Below the pieces are notes generated by a model. The model saw nothing but the letters and a program-made list of their open reading frames with translations, did no database searches and was not told the origin of the DNA. Shown here piece by piece: positions 11,439-23,584 of a stretch of DNA of 64,000 nucleotides. Made by a program: the position numbers and the translations under genes. Source of the stretch: Leptodontidium sp. MPI-SDFR-AT-0119 (taxonomy: Eukaryota; Ascomycota; Leotiomycetes; Helotiales; Leptodontidiaceae); contig JAHLEZ010000011.1 of NCBI GenBank assembly GCA_020726505.1, positions 682,001 through 746,000 on the forward strand, read 5' to 3'. Position 1 is the first letter of the stretch. Each line of letters opens with the position of its first letter.

Positions 11439-12959
11439 ATGTCGTGGAAGAAGTCAGAGAGGCTGATGGACACCATCAAGCACTACTCCGGCTTCCCTGC
11501 AACCGGTGTGAGCTTGAGGCAGATGGTCCAATTCGGCGAGAGGCCGTCAACTGGTGAGTCTTCTATTATTCACAGTCAAGCATATATGGCCGAGCTTGTA
11601 CTAACTCTGCTGGCAAAATCAGGTACCCTTTTCCGTGCCTCTCAATTCTTGTCCGAAGAGCTTCCAATACGACTCGCCCACAGAGTACAAGAGCTTGGAG
11701 ATCTGCCAGATGGATTGAATGAGATGCCATCTATCAAGAGAGTCCAAGACTGGTATGCGCAGTCTTTCGAGGTAATACTCCTCCTTCAGGCCAGCAAAAA
11801 CTAGGGAGAACCGCTGACATGTGATATTATACAGGAGATAACAACACTTCCACGACCGCAACTTTCGAAGGATGTGCGAGATCGACTCATGAAGCCTGGA
11901 AAGCAGCATGGCAGGACCTCCAAAATTCTCACCGAAGCCACACAGAACCCCAGCGTAGAGAGGGGCCAATACACCTCTTCGCCTTGGCAGCAAAATGGGA
12001 ACGGGAACGGCAATGGAGGGGAAGCAAAAAAGGCGGCGGCAGCGGCAAGGCGGTACTTTGCAACTGTGGAAGACAGCACCGACTGGCCCCCCGAGCTTCA
12101 CGACTACAATCAAAGATTCGCGGATACCTTGAATACCATCAAACGGCGGCATGACGGAGTGGTAACGACTGTTGCTCAGGGTATTCTGGAATACAAGCGC
12201 AAAAGGCAACGGATGCAAATCGACAACAATATTCAGTCATTCTTGGATCGATTCTACATGTCCCGTATTGGAATTCGGATGTTGATTGGACAACATATTG
12301 CTTTGACGGACCAGAGTCACAACAAGGATCCAACATATGTGGGAATAATTTGCACGAAGACCAATGTCCGAGATCTAGCCCAAGAAGCTATTGAGAATGC
12401 TCGATTCGTCTGCGAGGATCACTACGGACTTTTTGATGCGCCCAAAGTCCAACTCGTGTGCCCTCCAAATCTCAACTTCATGTATGTTCCAGGACATTTG
12501 TCGCATATGCTCTTCGAGACCTTGAAGAACTCCCTACGTGCAGTTGTGGAAACACACGGACAGGACAAGGATGAATTTCCAGTTACCAAAGTTGTGGTAG
12601 CGGAAGGAAAGGAAGACATCACTATCAAGATCTCAGATGAAGGTGGTGGAATACCTCGGAGTGCCATCCCTCTCGTCTGGACTTACATGTACACTACCGT
12701 GGATACAACACCCAGTCTGGATCCAGATTTCGACAAGAGTGATTTCAAGGCGCCTATGGCTGGATTTGGGTACGGGTTGCCTATCTCGAGATTATACGCG
12801 CGATATTTCGGAGGAGATTTGAAGTTGATCAGTATGGAAGGGTAAGTGATGGACTTTATTTAGCGAGACATTTCATCGAGCTAATCATTTTGCAGCTACG
12901 GAACAGACGTATACCTTCATCTCAACCGCCTATCCAGTTCCTCGGAACCCCTTCAATAA
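11439..12959 (+). CDS. Mitochondrial pyruvate dehydrogenase kinase (PDK family)
   Basis: Four exons (11439-11553, 11623-11771, 11835-12841, 12896-12959) encode 444 residues. Introns are 69, 63 and 54 nt. The kinase phosphorylates E1-alpha of the pyruvate dehydrogenase complex in the mitochondrial matrix and switches it off. The protein has the alpha-ketoacid dehydrogenase kinase N-domain (about 20-230) and a GHKL ATP-binding domain. The N box is ETLKN (316-320), the ATP-binding aspartate sits in SDEGGGI (355-361), and the glycine-rich lid is GFGYGLP (398-404). RHDGVVTTVAQG (about 193-204) matches the PDK rather than the BCKD-kinase version of that helix. A low-complexity insert, NGNGNGNGG followed by an Ala run (about 142-160), sits between helices. 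No classical presequence is obvious at the N terminus. Whether it is the PKP1 or PKP2 counterpart is not resolved. Confidence 0.93.
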
Positions 12960-14749
12960 CAATCAGCAGTCATGAGGGGCGGTGTGGGTTTCTCATCGAA
13001 CTCGACACCGTCTCAAGGATTGACGAGGCTGTGGCAAAAGCAGATGAACCTCAAACTGCGACATACCCGAGAAGTCAGCGAGCGCAAGCAAGTTGGCGAT
13101 GCTGAGAGCATGATAAACGAAGGCAGAGGCGCATCCGGGCATCACGGGTTCTTCAAGGGAGAGGGCGGCGAAGTGTAAATGTTGGAAATGCATCTTTTCA
13201 TCTTTTTTGTTCTTGTTCTCAGTGGGGCGAGAGCTCACGCGCGCATTTTTGTACATATTGTGGGAGGGGCATCCATCGTGGGCAGGTTGGCGTCTAAGAT
13301 GTGAAGAAGATCTGCTTTGGGATCGGGAGTGAGGAAAATGCTCAATACAAGAAAGGATATCAGTTGATCATAGGAGAACTTGGTCTCAGCTGCTCTGATT
13401 CTGTAACCGCAGTACCCTGCCCCCATTTATCGCCCTTTCTCTGATTCTGCGACTCCTGGCTGCGCTTTTCGGCTGTTTGGTGCACGCAATCTGTCTCGCC
13501 TCATTGGACTTAGTGTTGCCTCTCTATGTCAAAGACATGTTTCACTGGGACCTGACAGGGATTAATTAATACGGTATAACTCAGATCAAAACAAAGAAAC
13601 TAACCATCAAAAGACTCTTTCAAAGCGATATTTTATAGCTTTGGTAAAGAAAGGCTTGGCAGAGGAGACTTCTATACAGTAAAGGTTCAGGTTAATTCTG
13701 TTGATGCTGTGATATTCTGTACCTTCCTGTCATCCCATCTCGTCGTCCAATTGAGCTTGATATCCCAGAACCGAGTCTCAAACTTTTCTGCTTTCGTCTT
13801 AACAACACCAGTGAAAGCGGATAAATTTTATGCTTGAAGGTATCATTAGGGCAGGCCGTGAATTCACAGTATCCCATATATCACCCTTTGCTGTCGTGTC
13901 CAGGATGGGTCATTCAGAACAGATAATTACCCCATTCTGTCCCACTAATATTTCTTGACCTGTCGATTACTACTGCACCTACGTTAACTATCTTAGACAT
14001 TTAGCTTTCTAACTCAAAAATTCATAACTCCTAATAAGAACGTCTAGGTAACAGTCCAACAGAATATCCAGCGTTGACAGTCAGTCAGTTGCCAGTAACC
14101 CCTCGGCGAATAAGTGTCGTAGGGCTGCATGAGGCTAGTGTCGGTCCAACCCATCAATCATGCTTTCCCGATACCAGGAAGCTGAGTAACTAACTGACTA
14201 CATCCTTTCCACATGGCGAATCTCTTCCCCTTTATCACTTCCCCCTCTCTATCTTGACATCCATCCTCTCCTCTCTCCTCTCTCCTCTCTCTTCAATCTA
14301 AAACCACTACACTACCTACCTCTACCTCGGTCCAAACGATTCATTTCAGAAGAACAAGGATCTGGATTCTCTTCGACACAATCCGATTTGATCTGATCTC
14401 CACTTTATCAGAGGTCCGTCCCTGCATCCCACATCGCGCATCTGGACGCGTCTCCGAGCGGAAGGGACATCCTGCGAGCCTTTTGAAACCTCACATAGAT
14501 AACAATCGTCTGATTTCTGCTCGCATCGCTTTCACTCGGCAAGGGATATCGATGCAAATGCCATAATACCTACCTACCTTGGCGTTGGGTGTATCGGCAA
14601 AGAAAGCTTTCCTTTCGTTCCTTCTCAAGTTTGGCCAGCACAACGTCATTTCGTCACTTCACTGTCCGCACCTAGGTCCTGATCTAGAGCTACAACACCT
14701 GGACGTTTCCCACCCTTTCTCTCCCACCACAAATTCTCGACCCCCAAAC
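12960..14749. other. Intergenic region, no gene seen
   Basis: This 1.8-kb stretch lies between two plus-strand genes. A 68-codon ATG frame at 12972-13178 lies in the probable kinase 3' UTR and resembles nothing I know. From about 14220 the sequence becomes pyrimidine-rich with a ctctc-type tract (14265-14300), typical of a fungal core promoter and leader for the F-box gene. Confidence 0.55.
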
Positions 14750-16090
14750 ATGGCGACGACAAACGGCGCTGGAAGATCCATGACGCAGGTCCTCCCTGTG
14801 GAAGTCCTCCACATCATCTGCGATTTCATGGCCCTACCTAGCCTATGCAACTTCCGCAGAACATGTCGCATCGCTGGAGCAGTAGGGCAACGGCAGCTCG
14901 TGAGAAACCTCCACGTCATGTTCAACTACAAATCCTTCCAGAACCTCCTTAATATCTCGCACCATGCCTCCTTACGCCGCTACGTCTCGAGCATCTCCTA
15001 CGAAGTGCGCTTCCTGGAGGAAGTCGAGTTCCCAGAATTCAGATCTAACGTGCTGGAGATAGAGGAAGTGGGAGGTATACCGGTGGATCTCGGCGAGGGA
15101 GCTATTGCGGGTGCTTGGAAAGCATACAAGCCCATGCTGGACACACAGATGCATATGAAGAGGACGAATTACGATTTCAGTGTGCTGGCACAGGCGCTCC
15201 CTAGATTCCCTATCTTGAAGACGATTGAGATGAGTTCCGAGTATGGATGTACTTCCGAGACGATGATGAAGGCATACGAGAGCACGATGTCTATACCGGG
15301 CTTGATGATGGATGGTGGGGAAATCAGCGATGAGGAGGAAACGGGGACGAGAGGTCTTGGTTCACTGCTTCTCGCAGCCGCAGGAATGCCCACTCCTCCC
15401 GAGACACTAAACGCACATCGAGTACACTGGTCGTTCTTTAATACTCCACCTGTGGACCTTCACTTGAAAGCATTCACATACCTACGACACCTTGACTTGG
15501 TCCTGGAGCCGGATTACGACGATTGGGATGAGCAGGTAGTGGTGAGGGCTCGTCATGTAGAGTTGGGCAAAGCTCTACGAGCAGCGAAAGGATTGGAGAC
15601 TCTACGGTTAACATTCGACGACAAAGACTCGATACCAAAGTCCGTCCTAGTCCAACGTCAGATGAACGTCCCTGTGGTCTGGGAACGCATCACAGAAGGC
15701 ATGACCTGGCCTCGCCTCCACACCCTAGAACTCACCGTCCTGACCACCTGCGAAGCCGGCATGAGCGAGTTCCTCAAACGACACTGCAGCACCCTAAAAG
15801 TCATTAGGTGGCACAACATGTGGTTAGAAGGCAGTGTATTGGGCTGGAACAGGATCTTCAGACGGATGAAGAAGCACATGAAACTCAGTGCCGTGGAGTT
15901 CGGTGGTGTTTGGGGAGGAGAGAGCAGTGCTTCGGCGGAGCCAAAGTTGCTCAATCTGGAAGGTCCGGTGGGAGCTAGGGTGGCGAATTCAATTGTGAGA
16001 GGTCGTGAGATGAGGAAGAAGAATAAGGCTAGAGATGCAGGAGAATCGGGGATCAAGGTTGATGCGTCGTTACAGCCCTTTGTTGATTGA
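14750..16090 (+). CDS. F-box domain protein
   Basis: A single exon of 446 residues. The in-frame upstream extension lacks an ATG, so the start is 14750. An F-box is recognisable at about residues 14-50, with the LPVEVLHIICDFM and LCNFRRTC blocks that contact Skp1. Downstream are loosely leucine-rich segments (for example around 290-330 and 375-400) resembling the irregular repeats of fungal F-box proteins, and a basic Arg/Lys stretch near the C terminus. Such proteins act as substrate receptors of SCF ubiquitin ligases. The substrate cannot be predicted, and F-box families are expanded and variable in fungi. Confidence 0.75.
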   Translation: MATTNGAGRSMTQVLPVEVLHIICDFMALPSLCNFRRTCRIAGAVGQRQLVRNLHVMFNYKSFQNLLNISHHASLRRYVSSISYEVRFLEEVEFPEFRSNVLEIEEVGGIPVDLGEGAIAGAWKAYKPMLDTQMHMKRTNYDFSVLAQALPRFPILKTIEMSSEYGCTSETMMKAYESTMSIPGLMMDGGEISDEEETGTRGLGSLLLAAAGMPTPPETLNAHRVHWSFFNTPPVDLHLKAFTYLRHLDLVLEPDYDDWDEQVVVRARHVELGKALRAAKGLETLRLTFDDKDSIPKSVLVQRQMNVPVVWERITEGMTWPRLHTLELTVLTTCEAGMSEFLKRHCSTLKVIRWHNMWLEGSVLGWNRIFRRMKKHMKLSAVEFGGVWGGESSASAEPKLLNLEGPVGARVANSIVRGREMRKKNKARDAGESGIKVDASLQPFVD

Positions 16091-17406
16091 TGATGGCGCT
16101 TGAGGATTTGCCTATGTCTGAGTCTGCGTCTGAGTCTTGTTCAAGGAAATATCATGTTACGGAGTACTAGCGGAGCGTGGGATTCGAAATGGAGTTTTGT
16201 ACGGAATACATCTGGAGTTGGGAAATGGTCTTTAGAACCCTTCCTAGGGAACGTCCTGGAGGGACATGACGTGAGCAGGGTAGAAGATAAGCATGGCCTC
16301 TAGCAAAATAATGCGAATTAAATAGGACTTTCAAATCAGTGAATGCATGATACAATGCAGTCCCCCTTCAGCGTGATCTATCTCACTCCGTATAAGCGAT
16401 CTCGCAAATCAACAAACCCAGACCCAAAACACACCAACCATCCTTCAGACATATACAACCACCCACCCATCCACCCACAACTAAAGGTTCCTTTCACCTT
16501 TTCGAAAATTCACACAGAGAAGTCCGGACGCATTCTTATTTTGAATTGTTTTTCTTCATTCTTTTTTTACACCCTCTTATTCTCTCTCTCTTTCTCTTAT
16601 GTACGTACTCATCCCTTTCAACGCGGAAGGGCGGGCGGGCGAACGGACAACTATACAATACCCAAGTATCCAATACCTCACACATCCAAGTCCTCTCCTC
16701 CAAGTAGAGGCTTTGATCTCTTCGCATCTCTTCTCTCCACGACTTGTCTCCGCCGCTTTCCCCGCCTTCCTTCCGTCCGTCCGTTCGTCCCCATCTATCA
16801 TATCATCAGAATCGGCCCTTCGTCCGCCTTGTCCTTGCCATCCCATCCCGTTCCCGCATTCTATGCAGCAGTAAAGGAAACTCATCTAGAGTATGTATCC
16901 ATCTAACGCGAAATGCCGAATCCAGTGGACTATATCTATCCATTGTGGGGGTTGGGAGTTACCCCTCACTACCAAAATGCCCGTCCAGCTTAAAACAAAA
17001 ACAAGCCACCATGCAAGAATGAAGAAAACCCATCGCCGCCGGCTCAAGGTATTGTACTGTACATTAAACACATCGAGACCAAACAAATGTCCGATGGACA
17101 AGAACGGAGAAAAAAGGCGGGTGACATCTCCCAGATGCCAGAGCCGAAAAAAATGCATCCATGCAAGAAAATAAAAGTTCTAAAGCGCCAACTCCGTTTT
17201 CGCAATGCTATTATTGAAGGACCGCGCGCGGATGAATGTGGTTTTATCCATGAAAATGCGATTGATGATTTGGCGCCGTTTTCCCGCCTTCTATGTTTCT
17301 TTTTGCGCGTGTCGTTCGTTTCCGATTCCAGGGTATTATGTAGTTTGAAGAGAAAAAAAGCAATTTGTACAGGGGGTTCTGGTAGGTCCTGGCTCCAGAG
17401 AAGTTT
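16091..17406. other. Convergent intergenic region, no gene seen
   Basis: This 1.3-kb stretch lies between the tail-to-tail F-box and GH16 genes. Between about 16370 and 16880 one strand is strikingly pyrimidine-rich with ccgtccgtccg and gggcgggcgggc patches. Long open frames there follow from base composition. It is best read as two long 3' UTRs. Confidence 0.5.
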
Positions 17407-19578
17407 TCAAGCGGTGCAACCGTCGACTAAAGTATTCGTAGGCCATGTATAATTTGTGTCTTTCCATAGGGTGAGGTTTGGATTTGCATCTGAAAAATAT
17501 TATGTTAGCTTGATTTCCAATGATCAAACCAAGATACTTACAAGGTTCGGGATGTTGTCTGATATACTCAGTCGTCTCATAACCTTCCGGATCACAAGTG
17601 ACAGACTCCTTGCCTTCTTCTTGGTAGATGCGAATATAATCGATCCTCATGGTCGCTGGCATCAACTTGGCCAAATTGGGCAAGAACACAGTAGCGAAAC
17701 TATTCGACATGCCAAAATTCATGATGATGCTCAGAGGCTCTTCTGGAACGGTTCGTTGGCCAATGTTACCGTTTGGCCTTAGAGAACGAGAATCCACTTT
17801 GTAGGTGTAATCGTTGCCCACAAACCAGGAAACGTCGCCATTAGATCCAGGGGTGTACTCAAAGCCATATGTCTGATATGCTTTGCCATCGTACCAGTCG
17901 TTGTTGAGCCAGGTCACTGCAGACAAAGCCTCCTGGTAGGGCCCACCACGGTATACGTTCATACCGGTAATGGAATGATCGTAAATTTCCATGTAGTCGT
18001 AGTCTGGTTGGTAAAATATGTCGAATGGAGCAATCTGCAAAGACTGTGATGCAGTTCCTGTAGCCCCATCATACTGTGCAGGACCCATGAATCCAGAACT
18101 AGCTTCGATAGCATCAATTTCGGGGGATGAGCGAGAAACACCTGGGTTTGGATGGTCCTGGTTCTTGCAAGTACATGCTGGCAGTCTCATTCCGGGCAAC
18201 AAACTGAGTCCGTCGGGGGAACTTTGGTTTGCGGTGATTCCAGCATCACACTTGTCCTCGTAACTGTAAGGCCACATACCATCGGTAGTTGCAGGATACC
18301 CAGGTCTGCCGAGATTGCCCATCGCCCAGAAACCTGGCCAAAAACCTTGAATATCTCCACGTCCAGGCAGAGAGATACTCGCCTCTAGGCGTCCACCCTT
18401 AAAACAAAGTTTGTTCCAAGATTGCACCATTCCAGACCGGTAATTGAGATTATGGTTTTGGAAAGCATCGAATCTAAGATTGAGGGTTCCGTTGCCTGTT
18501 GATACCGCATCCGGATCGTACCATTCGAGATCCTGAGTGACTCCATACCAAATATCTACACCTTGAAAATACGGGTCATCACCATCGTAAAAAGTCCGTC
18601 CGTCGGTGTTGAATTCGTCAGAGAACTATAGACATTAGGTTTCGCCTATTTCCCGAAAAGTATGCCAAACATACCGTGAGCTTCAGTTTTTTCCCGTCAT
18701 TGGAAGTCATAGTTTTCGCCGAATCCGGCGTGTCTGGGTCGATAAGTCCAATCCTTTGATTCGAAAGCAGTGGGAATTGATCCGATAGACAGTCTGGGTC
18801 CGTTTTGCATGTGCTAGTGGGCACTCCCACAACTTGGCGAGCAAAGGTCCTGGGGAGAGTTAGCGACAGGAAAATGTATCGAAGCAAGTAGGCCATACAA
18901 AACAGGATATCCAATAAACAAGACCAGAAGGCCCAGTGTCACAATCAGCAAACCCCCTACATTCGTAATCCCTCTTTTCGTCCATATGTCACACTTATCA
19001 CGCTTGTTATCGTCTGGTCCAGGATTATGCAACCAGTCATCCTTCTCTACGTCTTCTGGAAAGAGTAGTAACCCGGCAGAAGGCATGATATTGTATTTCT
19101 CCGATACAGTTTGTGTATTGACAAGGTCATCGTCGCTGCCAGCCCGCGAAGGAGCTCTTGAGTCGTCAAAGGGAGAAGCGAATGGAGAACCAAAGGGGGC
19201 ATGCCGACTGTCTCGATAACTGGGGGCTTCTGAACCCCAACTCGTCCGCCGTGATGACATTGCCGATCCTGAGCGCGAGGGACCTGGAGAATCCTGATAT
19301 CTTGGTCTTGCACGCGAAGAAGGGGGCAGTAGTAGCGAGTCGGTTGACTCGAGGCCTCCTGTGCCATAGAACGGATTTGAAGCCGCAGCTGGAAGTCTAG
19401 ACGACTGGCTTGTCGCAGGGCGTGCTTGCGGTAGCAGATTCCTCGAGAATCCAGGCGTTCCTGGTGTTGTAGCCGACATGGGGCTTTCTGGCCGCATCCT
19501 ATCTAACAGATCCCCTCCGCTGCCAGAATTGACCGTTATGTGTAGCGGCCTCTTGGGCTGTAACCCGTCTGAAGACAT
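17407..19578 (-). CDS. KRE6: GH16 KRE6/SKN1-family beta-1,6-glucan synthesis protein
   Basis: Four exons on the minus strand (18899-19578, 18675-18849, 17542-18625, 17407-17489) encode 673 residues; introns are 49, 49 and 52 nt. It is a type II membrane protein: a Ser/Pro-rich cytosolic N terminus (about 1-200), a transmembrane segment at about 206-226, then a lumenal glucanase-like fold. The retaining GH16 motif is intact as EIDAIE (454-459). An even earlier landmark is FSDEFN, at the start of the domain. Adding the last small exon replaces a nonsense tail with a conserved-looking ending rich in Asn/Trp. Yeast Kre6 and Skn1 act in the ER/Golgi and at the cell surface in beta-1,6-glucan assembly; their exact reaction is unsettled. 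The domain call is very secure. KRE6 and SKN1 are paralogues and I cannot separate them here. Confidence 0.93.
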
Positions 19579-20470
19579 AGCGATATAGCAAGGAAAGAGG
19601 CAAGAGCTATGATATCCAAGTACCCCCTAGCATAAAGCTTGCGGATGGCGAGTATCCAAAGGTGTTTGATTATTTCGTTAGGGGTAGCGATCGAAGTCCC
19701 CAATCTGAGATATTTCAAGTCCCTCCAGCTTATTTCAGTCTCCTTCAATCAATTGAACGGGTTATCTGCGAGGAAATTCGGGTATTTCGATTGGACTTTG
19801 TTGTACAGGAGTTGAAGCGCAGAGAAATCGAGGGCAATGAGATGTTGAGGAAAAGAGGACAGCGTCGAGGGAAAGTAGGAACCAGTCTAGGAAAACAAAT
19901 CCAGGGAGGTAAACGAGTGTCGAGGAGTCGAACCAAGGGTGAATCCGAGTCCAGAGGGAGGCAGAGAAGGAAATCGGTCGGTGGTGATGCAAGTGTTGAA
20001 GGACTTGGACTGAGGAGGAGAGGAGAGTAGAAGGAGATAGGATGAACATGAACAGCGCTCGCAAAGACCCAATTCAAGGTTTGATCTGGGTTGGGCAGGC
20101 CTGTTCTTTGCCGCCAAGCCAAGGTTTGGAGCTGGGATTCGATGGGATGGATGCTAGGATGGATCGACAGGGGCAAACGCGGGTGGGTGTGCAGTGCAGC
20201 AGTGCCTCCCAAACGCTGCCGGGTGGGTATTCGGCGTAACCGTAACAAGCTCCGCGATGTCTCTTTCAGCAGGAGGTTTGAAGATGCTCTTCTTCGGGAT
20301 TTTTTGCTGGTTGCTGGCGAGGTGTTTGATGTTGATGTTGTTGTTCCTGGTGTTGTTGTTGACAAGGAAGACAAGAGGTTGAGTTTGGAGATTGTCCGTC
20401 TTAGCAGATCGGCTTGGAACTTGGAAGGCGTGCAGTACAGTAGGCGTGGTTTGTCTGGTAGGGGGCAGTC

Positions 20471-20510
20471 AGGGCAGGTCAGGGCAGGTCAGGGCAGGTC
20501 AGGGCAGGTC
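20471..20510. repeat. 10-bp tandem repeat
   Basis: Four exact copies of agggcaggtc, with partial copies on both sides (about 20464-20514). It lies in the long region upstream of the KRE6-like gene. Confidence 0.9.
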
Positions 20511-20654
20511 AGGTACGCTGTACGCTGCGGTGCGGTGCGGTACGCTGCTGCAGTGACAGACAGACAGGGCTGTGAGGGTCTCGTCTCGCTGAAAGTTTGT
20601 TCCCGGCTAAGTAAAGTTCAGGGGGAAGCGAAAGCAACAGCGAGCAGCACCTGC

Positions 20655-20680
20655 AGCCCAGCCAGCCCAGCCAGCCCAGC
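20655..20680. repeat. cccagccag short tandem repeat
   Basis: About two and a half copies of a 9-10 bp agcccagcc unit in the same intergenic region as the 10-bp array. Confidence 0.7.
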
Positions 20681-22020
20681 GTTCAACCCACTCTATTAAA
20701 TATTGAATTATTGGAATACAGGAGATTAAATTTCCTGGAATCGAAAAGGTCTTTCTACTTTTCTATTAGACTATTAGAGTAGCATTATCCTCACCTCATA
20801 ATTCAGTGCTTGCCTTGACCATTTGTTGTCCTTCCCGATCAACAACACACAAGTACCGCTCGCCTGTTTTTAGTTTATTAGTGTCCGGTTGATCAACATT
20901 CAACACTCCGTAGAACACAACCCACCAGCTTGCGTGTTGCGTGGTTTCATTGGTCGCCACCCTATTTACAGTGCTATTCTTGGCTTTCGCCTCCTGCTCG
21001 TCCCCCCTTTCCCCTTTCCCATGCCATGCCCTGCCCTGCCATCCCCTGTCAGCCGCCCACCCACCTCTTTCCTTATCGAACGAACGGGAAGAAATCAGAA
21101 ATCTTCCATTCTAGGCCAGCCCCTTCCGCCCACACACCCCGGCAGTCTCTCGGAGATGACGACAATCCGTTGCATCAAGAGCAGCCCAGAAGCCTTGGCA
21201 TCTCAGAAAAAAGGAAGCACCTCCGTTGTTAAAGTCAAAACATCAGAATAAGAGTCAATTGGGGTACATATCAAAACTCTCAGCAAACTCTCTCTCCCTC
21301 GCCTAAAACTCAATCATCCGCAAGAAAATAACTCGATGAACGAGGAACGAAAAGAGAAAAAAAGGACCTCGCACTAATAATGGGTGGTCAACACCCACTA
21401 TTACCTAAACCTTGAAGTTAAAACAAGTCGAGATCCCACGTGATGAATCTGCAGAAAAATCTTCAAACACTAGCTCGTTGGAGATCACAGTGGATCATGA
21501 CCGTTTTTTTCATCTTTCGTTCTGTAATGTACTGTATTCCGAAGATCCTAGTTTATTTCCGTCACAGGCTGCTTGACAGTTGACAGTGGCTGTGGAGTTA
21601 TCTGCCTGAGTACCGGGTATTCCAAACACAAGAGGAGGTCTGGAGAAAGAAGGCTGAGATATGCCCATATATCATATTCCGAACATCTACCTCTCGGTAC
21701 CGACAGTGGAGAGGATATCTGGGGGGCTGGTCTGGAGTGGATTTCGGACTAGATCCATCCGTCAAAGCTGGTCTCTGTGCTTAAGACAACGGGATTGCCG
21801 TTGCTTCGAACAGGGAGAGTTGAATTAATAAGATATTACAAATAAGGCGCTTTAAGCCAGATGCGAAGAGCACTGAGTACCCACGCTTCACCCGCCCCCT
21901 CCAGCTCTCCTCAAAAGGGCTATTTTTGAGATGGATTTGTGAAAGAATATGGGTCAACGGAAATATATGAGGACATCTAAAGTACGATTAGATGATTCGG
22001 CACCAAGTCTACAATCGAAC

Positions 22021-22184
22021 CCAAGAACTGGGCATTGCTTGAGTTGACAGACCACAAGACTCCAAAACTATGACAAGCAGATGCATGTCTCCACGTGGAA
22101 TTGGAAATTTGAACCAAGATCTGGCGAAAACTCACCACAGAATCCAAGCACTGGGCATTGCTTGAACTGACAAACATCAAGACT
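22021..22184. repeat. Diverged direct repeat pair
   Basis: A 41-bp segment at 22021-22061 recurs at 22144-22184, offset 123 bp, with about six mismatches. Both contain the identical core actgggcattgcttga. Most differences are transitions. It has no coding potential. Confidence 0.7.
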
Positions 22185-22476
22185 TGCTTGGTACGAGTCC
22201 ACTTCTAGATCAGCATGAGATCTGTTTACTAGCATTGGAGTACTGCTAGCTAGATATCACTGACCACTATGCAAGTTAGAGAATACACAAACGGTGAGAG
22301 TTCGCTGTAATTTATCGTCTACAATCGTGTGCTTCTAACAAGCAATATTTTATTCAAGTATACCGGTATCAAAGCAAGTACCAGCACATTGTGCTCTGTT
22401 CCGCTCGCCGTAGGAGTATCATCTCCAAAGCCCAAACCAGGTTCACATCTCCGGGGCTACTCCTACTTCTCACCAT

Positions 22477-23584
22477 CTAACTCTCAACAGCCAAAGCCTT
22501 AACACCAACTAATTCTCCCCCCTCAACACCAACAACCCAATACTCCACCCTCGATCCATCCTTCACAACCCTATAAACCCTCACATCACTCCCCTTTACT
22601 GCCTCTCTCGTAGCCTCAACCACATCCTTATACTGTCCCTGCGTATCCCACTCGCCCACATCCATGATCTGAACGTCCGCTTCCTTGGGCTTAGGGTGGT
22701 TGATGAGTTTGGCAAAAGCAGCTACACAACACCACCGCCATATCAGCATATATTCAAACCAAACAAGCCCAACCCAATCCACGTCTTACTCCAAGAGCCA
22801 ACCAACCACAAAGAGCAAAAACAAGGAAAAACATAACCAAACATACCTTCATCAGGCAAACCCTTCCCACTCAACTTCAACGCCACGCCCACAAAAGGCT
22901 CATCAGCATCACTAACATAAAACGCATCTCCCTTCCCTAGCACCTTCTCAATCACCCCAGGGACTTTAACCCCCTCATCCGTAGTTTTGAATTCCACCTT
23001 CCCACTCCCCTGCGCCCTCGCAACGCCTTCATTGGGATCCTGGTTCGCCTTGTCGAGGAACGACATGTAATCTTCGTCTGTAGCCATCGTTCCTGCTCCT
23101 TCTCCTGTTCCTACGCCTGTATCTTTATCTTTATCTCCCTCTACCTCTACCCGTGTCGTCGCGGATGCGGATGTGCTAAACAATCTCCGTTCAGCTCTAT
23201 ACACGCCACTTCCCCCAACTCGACCCAAAGCACGCGAGGGGGAAGAAATGAGAAACAGAGAGCTGCTCACGCAGTACCCAGTCCCAGAGCTGGCGTCACA
23301 GCACTGCTTCCTCCTTGTAAGCTCTTGTCCGATTCTCCTGCCTTCTGTTGAGCTGATGGTTCGTGTATGGGTGGCGGAGAGGTAGCTAGATGCTCGACTG
23401 CAAGCCCTTCTCGCACTGGTGCTGGCGTGGGATCTAATGGTGGCGGCTGTTCCTGCTGTTGGTGGTCTGGAGCTTGAGCTGAAGCTTGAGTTTGGGGTGG
23501 GGTAGAGGTGGGTTTGCTGCTGGCAGATTTCGAGGTTTTGTATTGGGATTTCGCGATATTCAGACAGGAGAATATTATGCCCAT
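22477..23584 (-). CDS. NuiA-like domain protein with predicted N-myristoylation
   Basis: Three exons on the minus strand (23271-23584, 22847-23175, 22477-22721) encode 295 residues; introns are 95 and 125 nt. The start is the only ATG available, at 23584; the frame further upstream opens with non-ATG codons. The N terminus MGIIFSC fits the N-myristoylation rule (Gly2, Ser6), with Cys7 able to take palmitate, so the protein is probably tethered to a membrane. A disordered Pro/Gln/Ser-rich linker follows (about 20-130). Residues 135-295 resemble the nuclease A inhibitor-like (NuiA) family: a FYVSDADEPF block (190-199) and a C-terminal YWVVGVEGGELVGVKALAVES pattern (275-295). Bacterial NuiA blocks a sugar-nonspecific nuclease. 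The fungal role is unknown, and the family call is from memory of motif shape. Confidence 0.65.

Larger units (their letters stand above)
19579..22476. other. Long intergenic region with local repeats, no gene seen
   Basis: This 2.9-kb region lies upstream of the GH16 gene and downstream of the NuiA-like gene. It contains a 10-bp tandem array (20471-20510), a cccagccag cluster (20655-20680), and a diverged 41-bp direct duplication (22021-22061 and 22144-22184). Long open frames on both strands around 19660-20700 have no recognisable protein and follow from low-complexity composition. Much of it is probably GH16 promoter and leader. Confidence 0.5.

Noticed and set aside
12972..13178. 68-codon frame just after the PDH kinase stop
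   Set aside because: The kinase ends at its normal family C terminus. This frame looks like 3' UTR.
16343..16906. 187-codon ATG-started plus-strand frame
   Set aside because: It lies in a pyrimidine-rich 3' region; the length follows from composition and no motif is seen.
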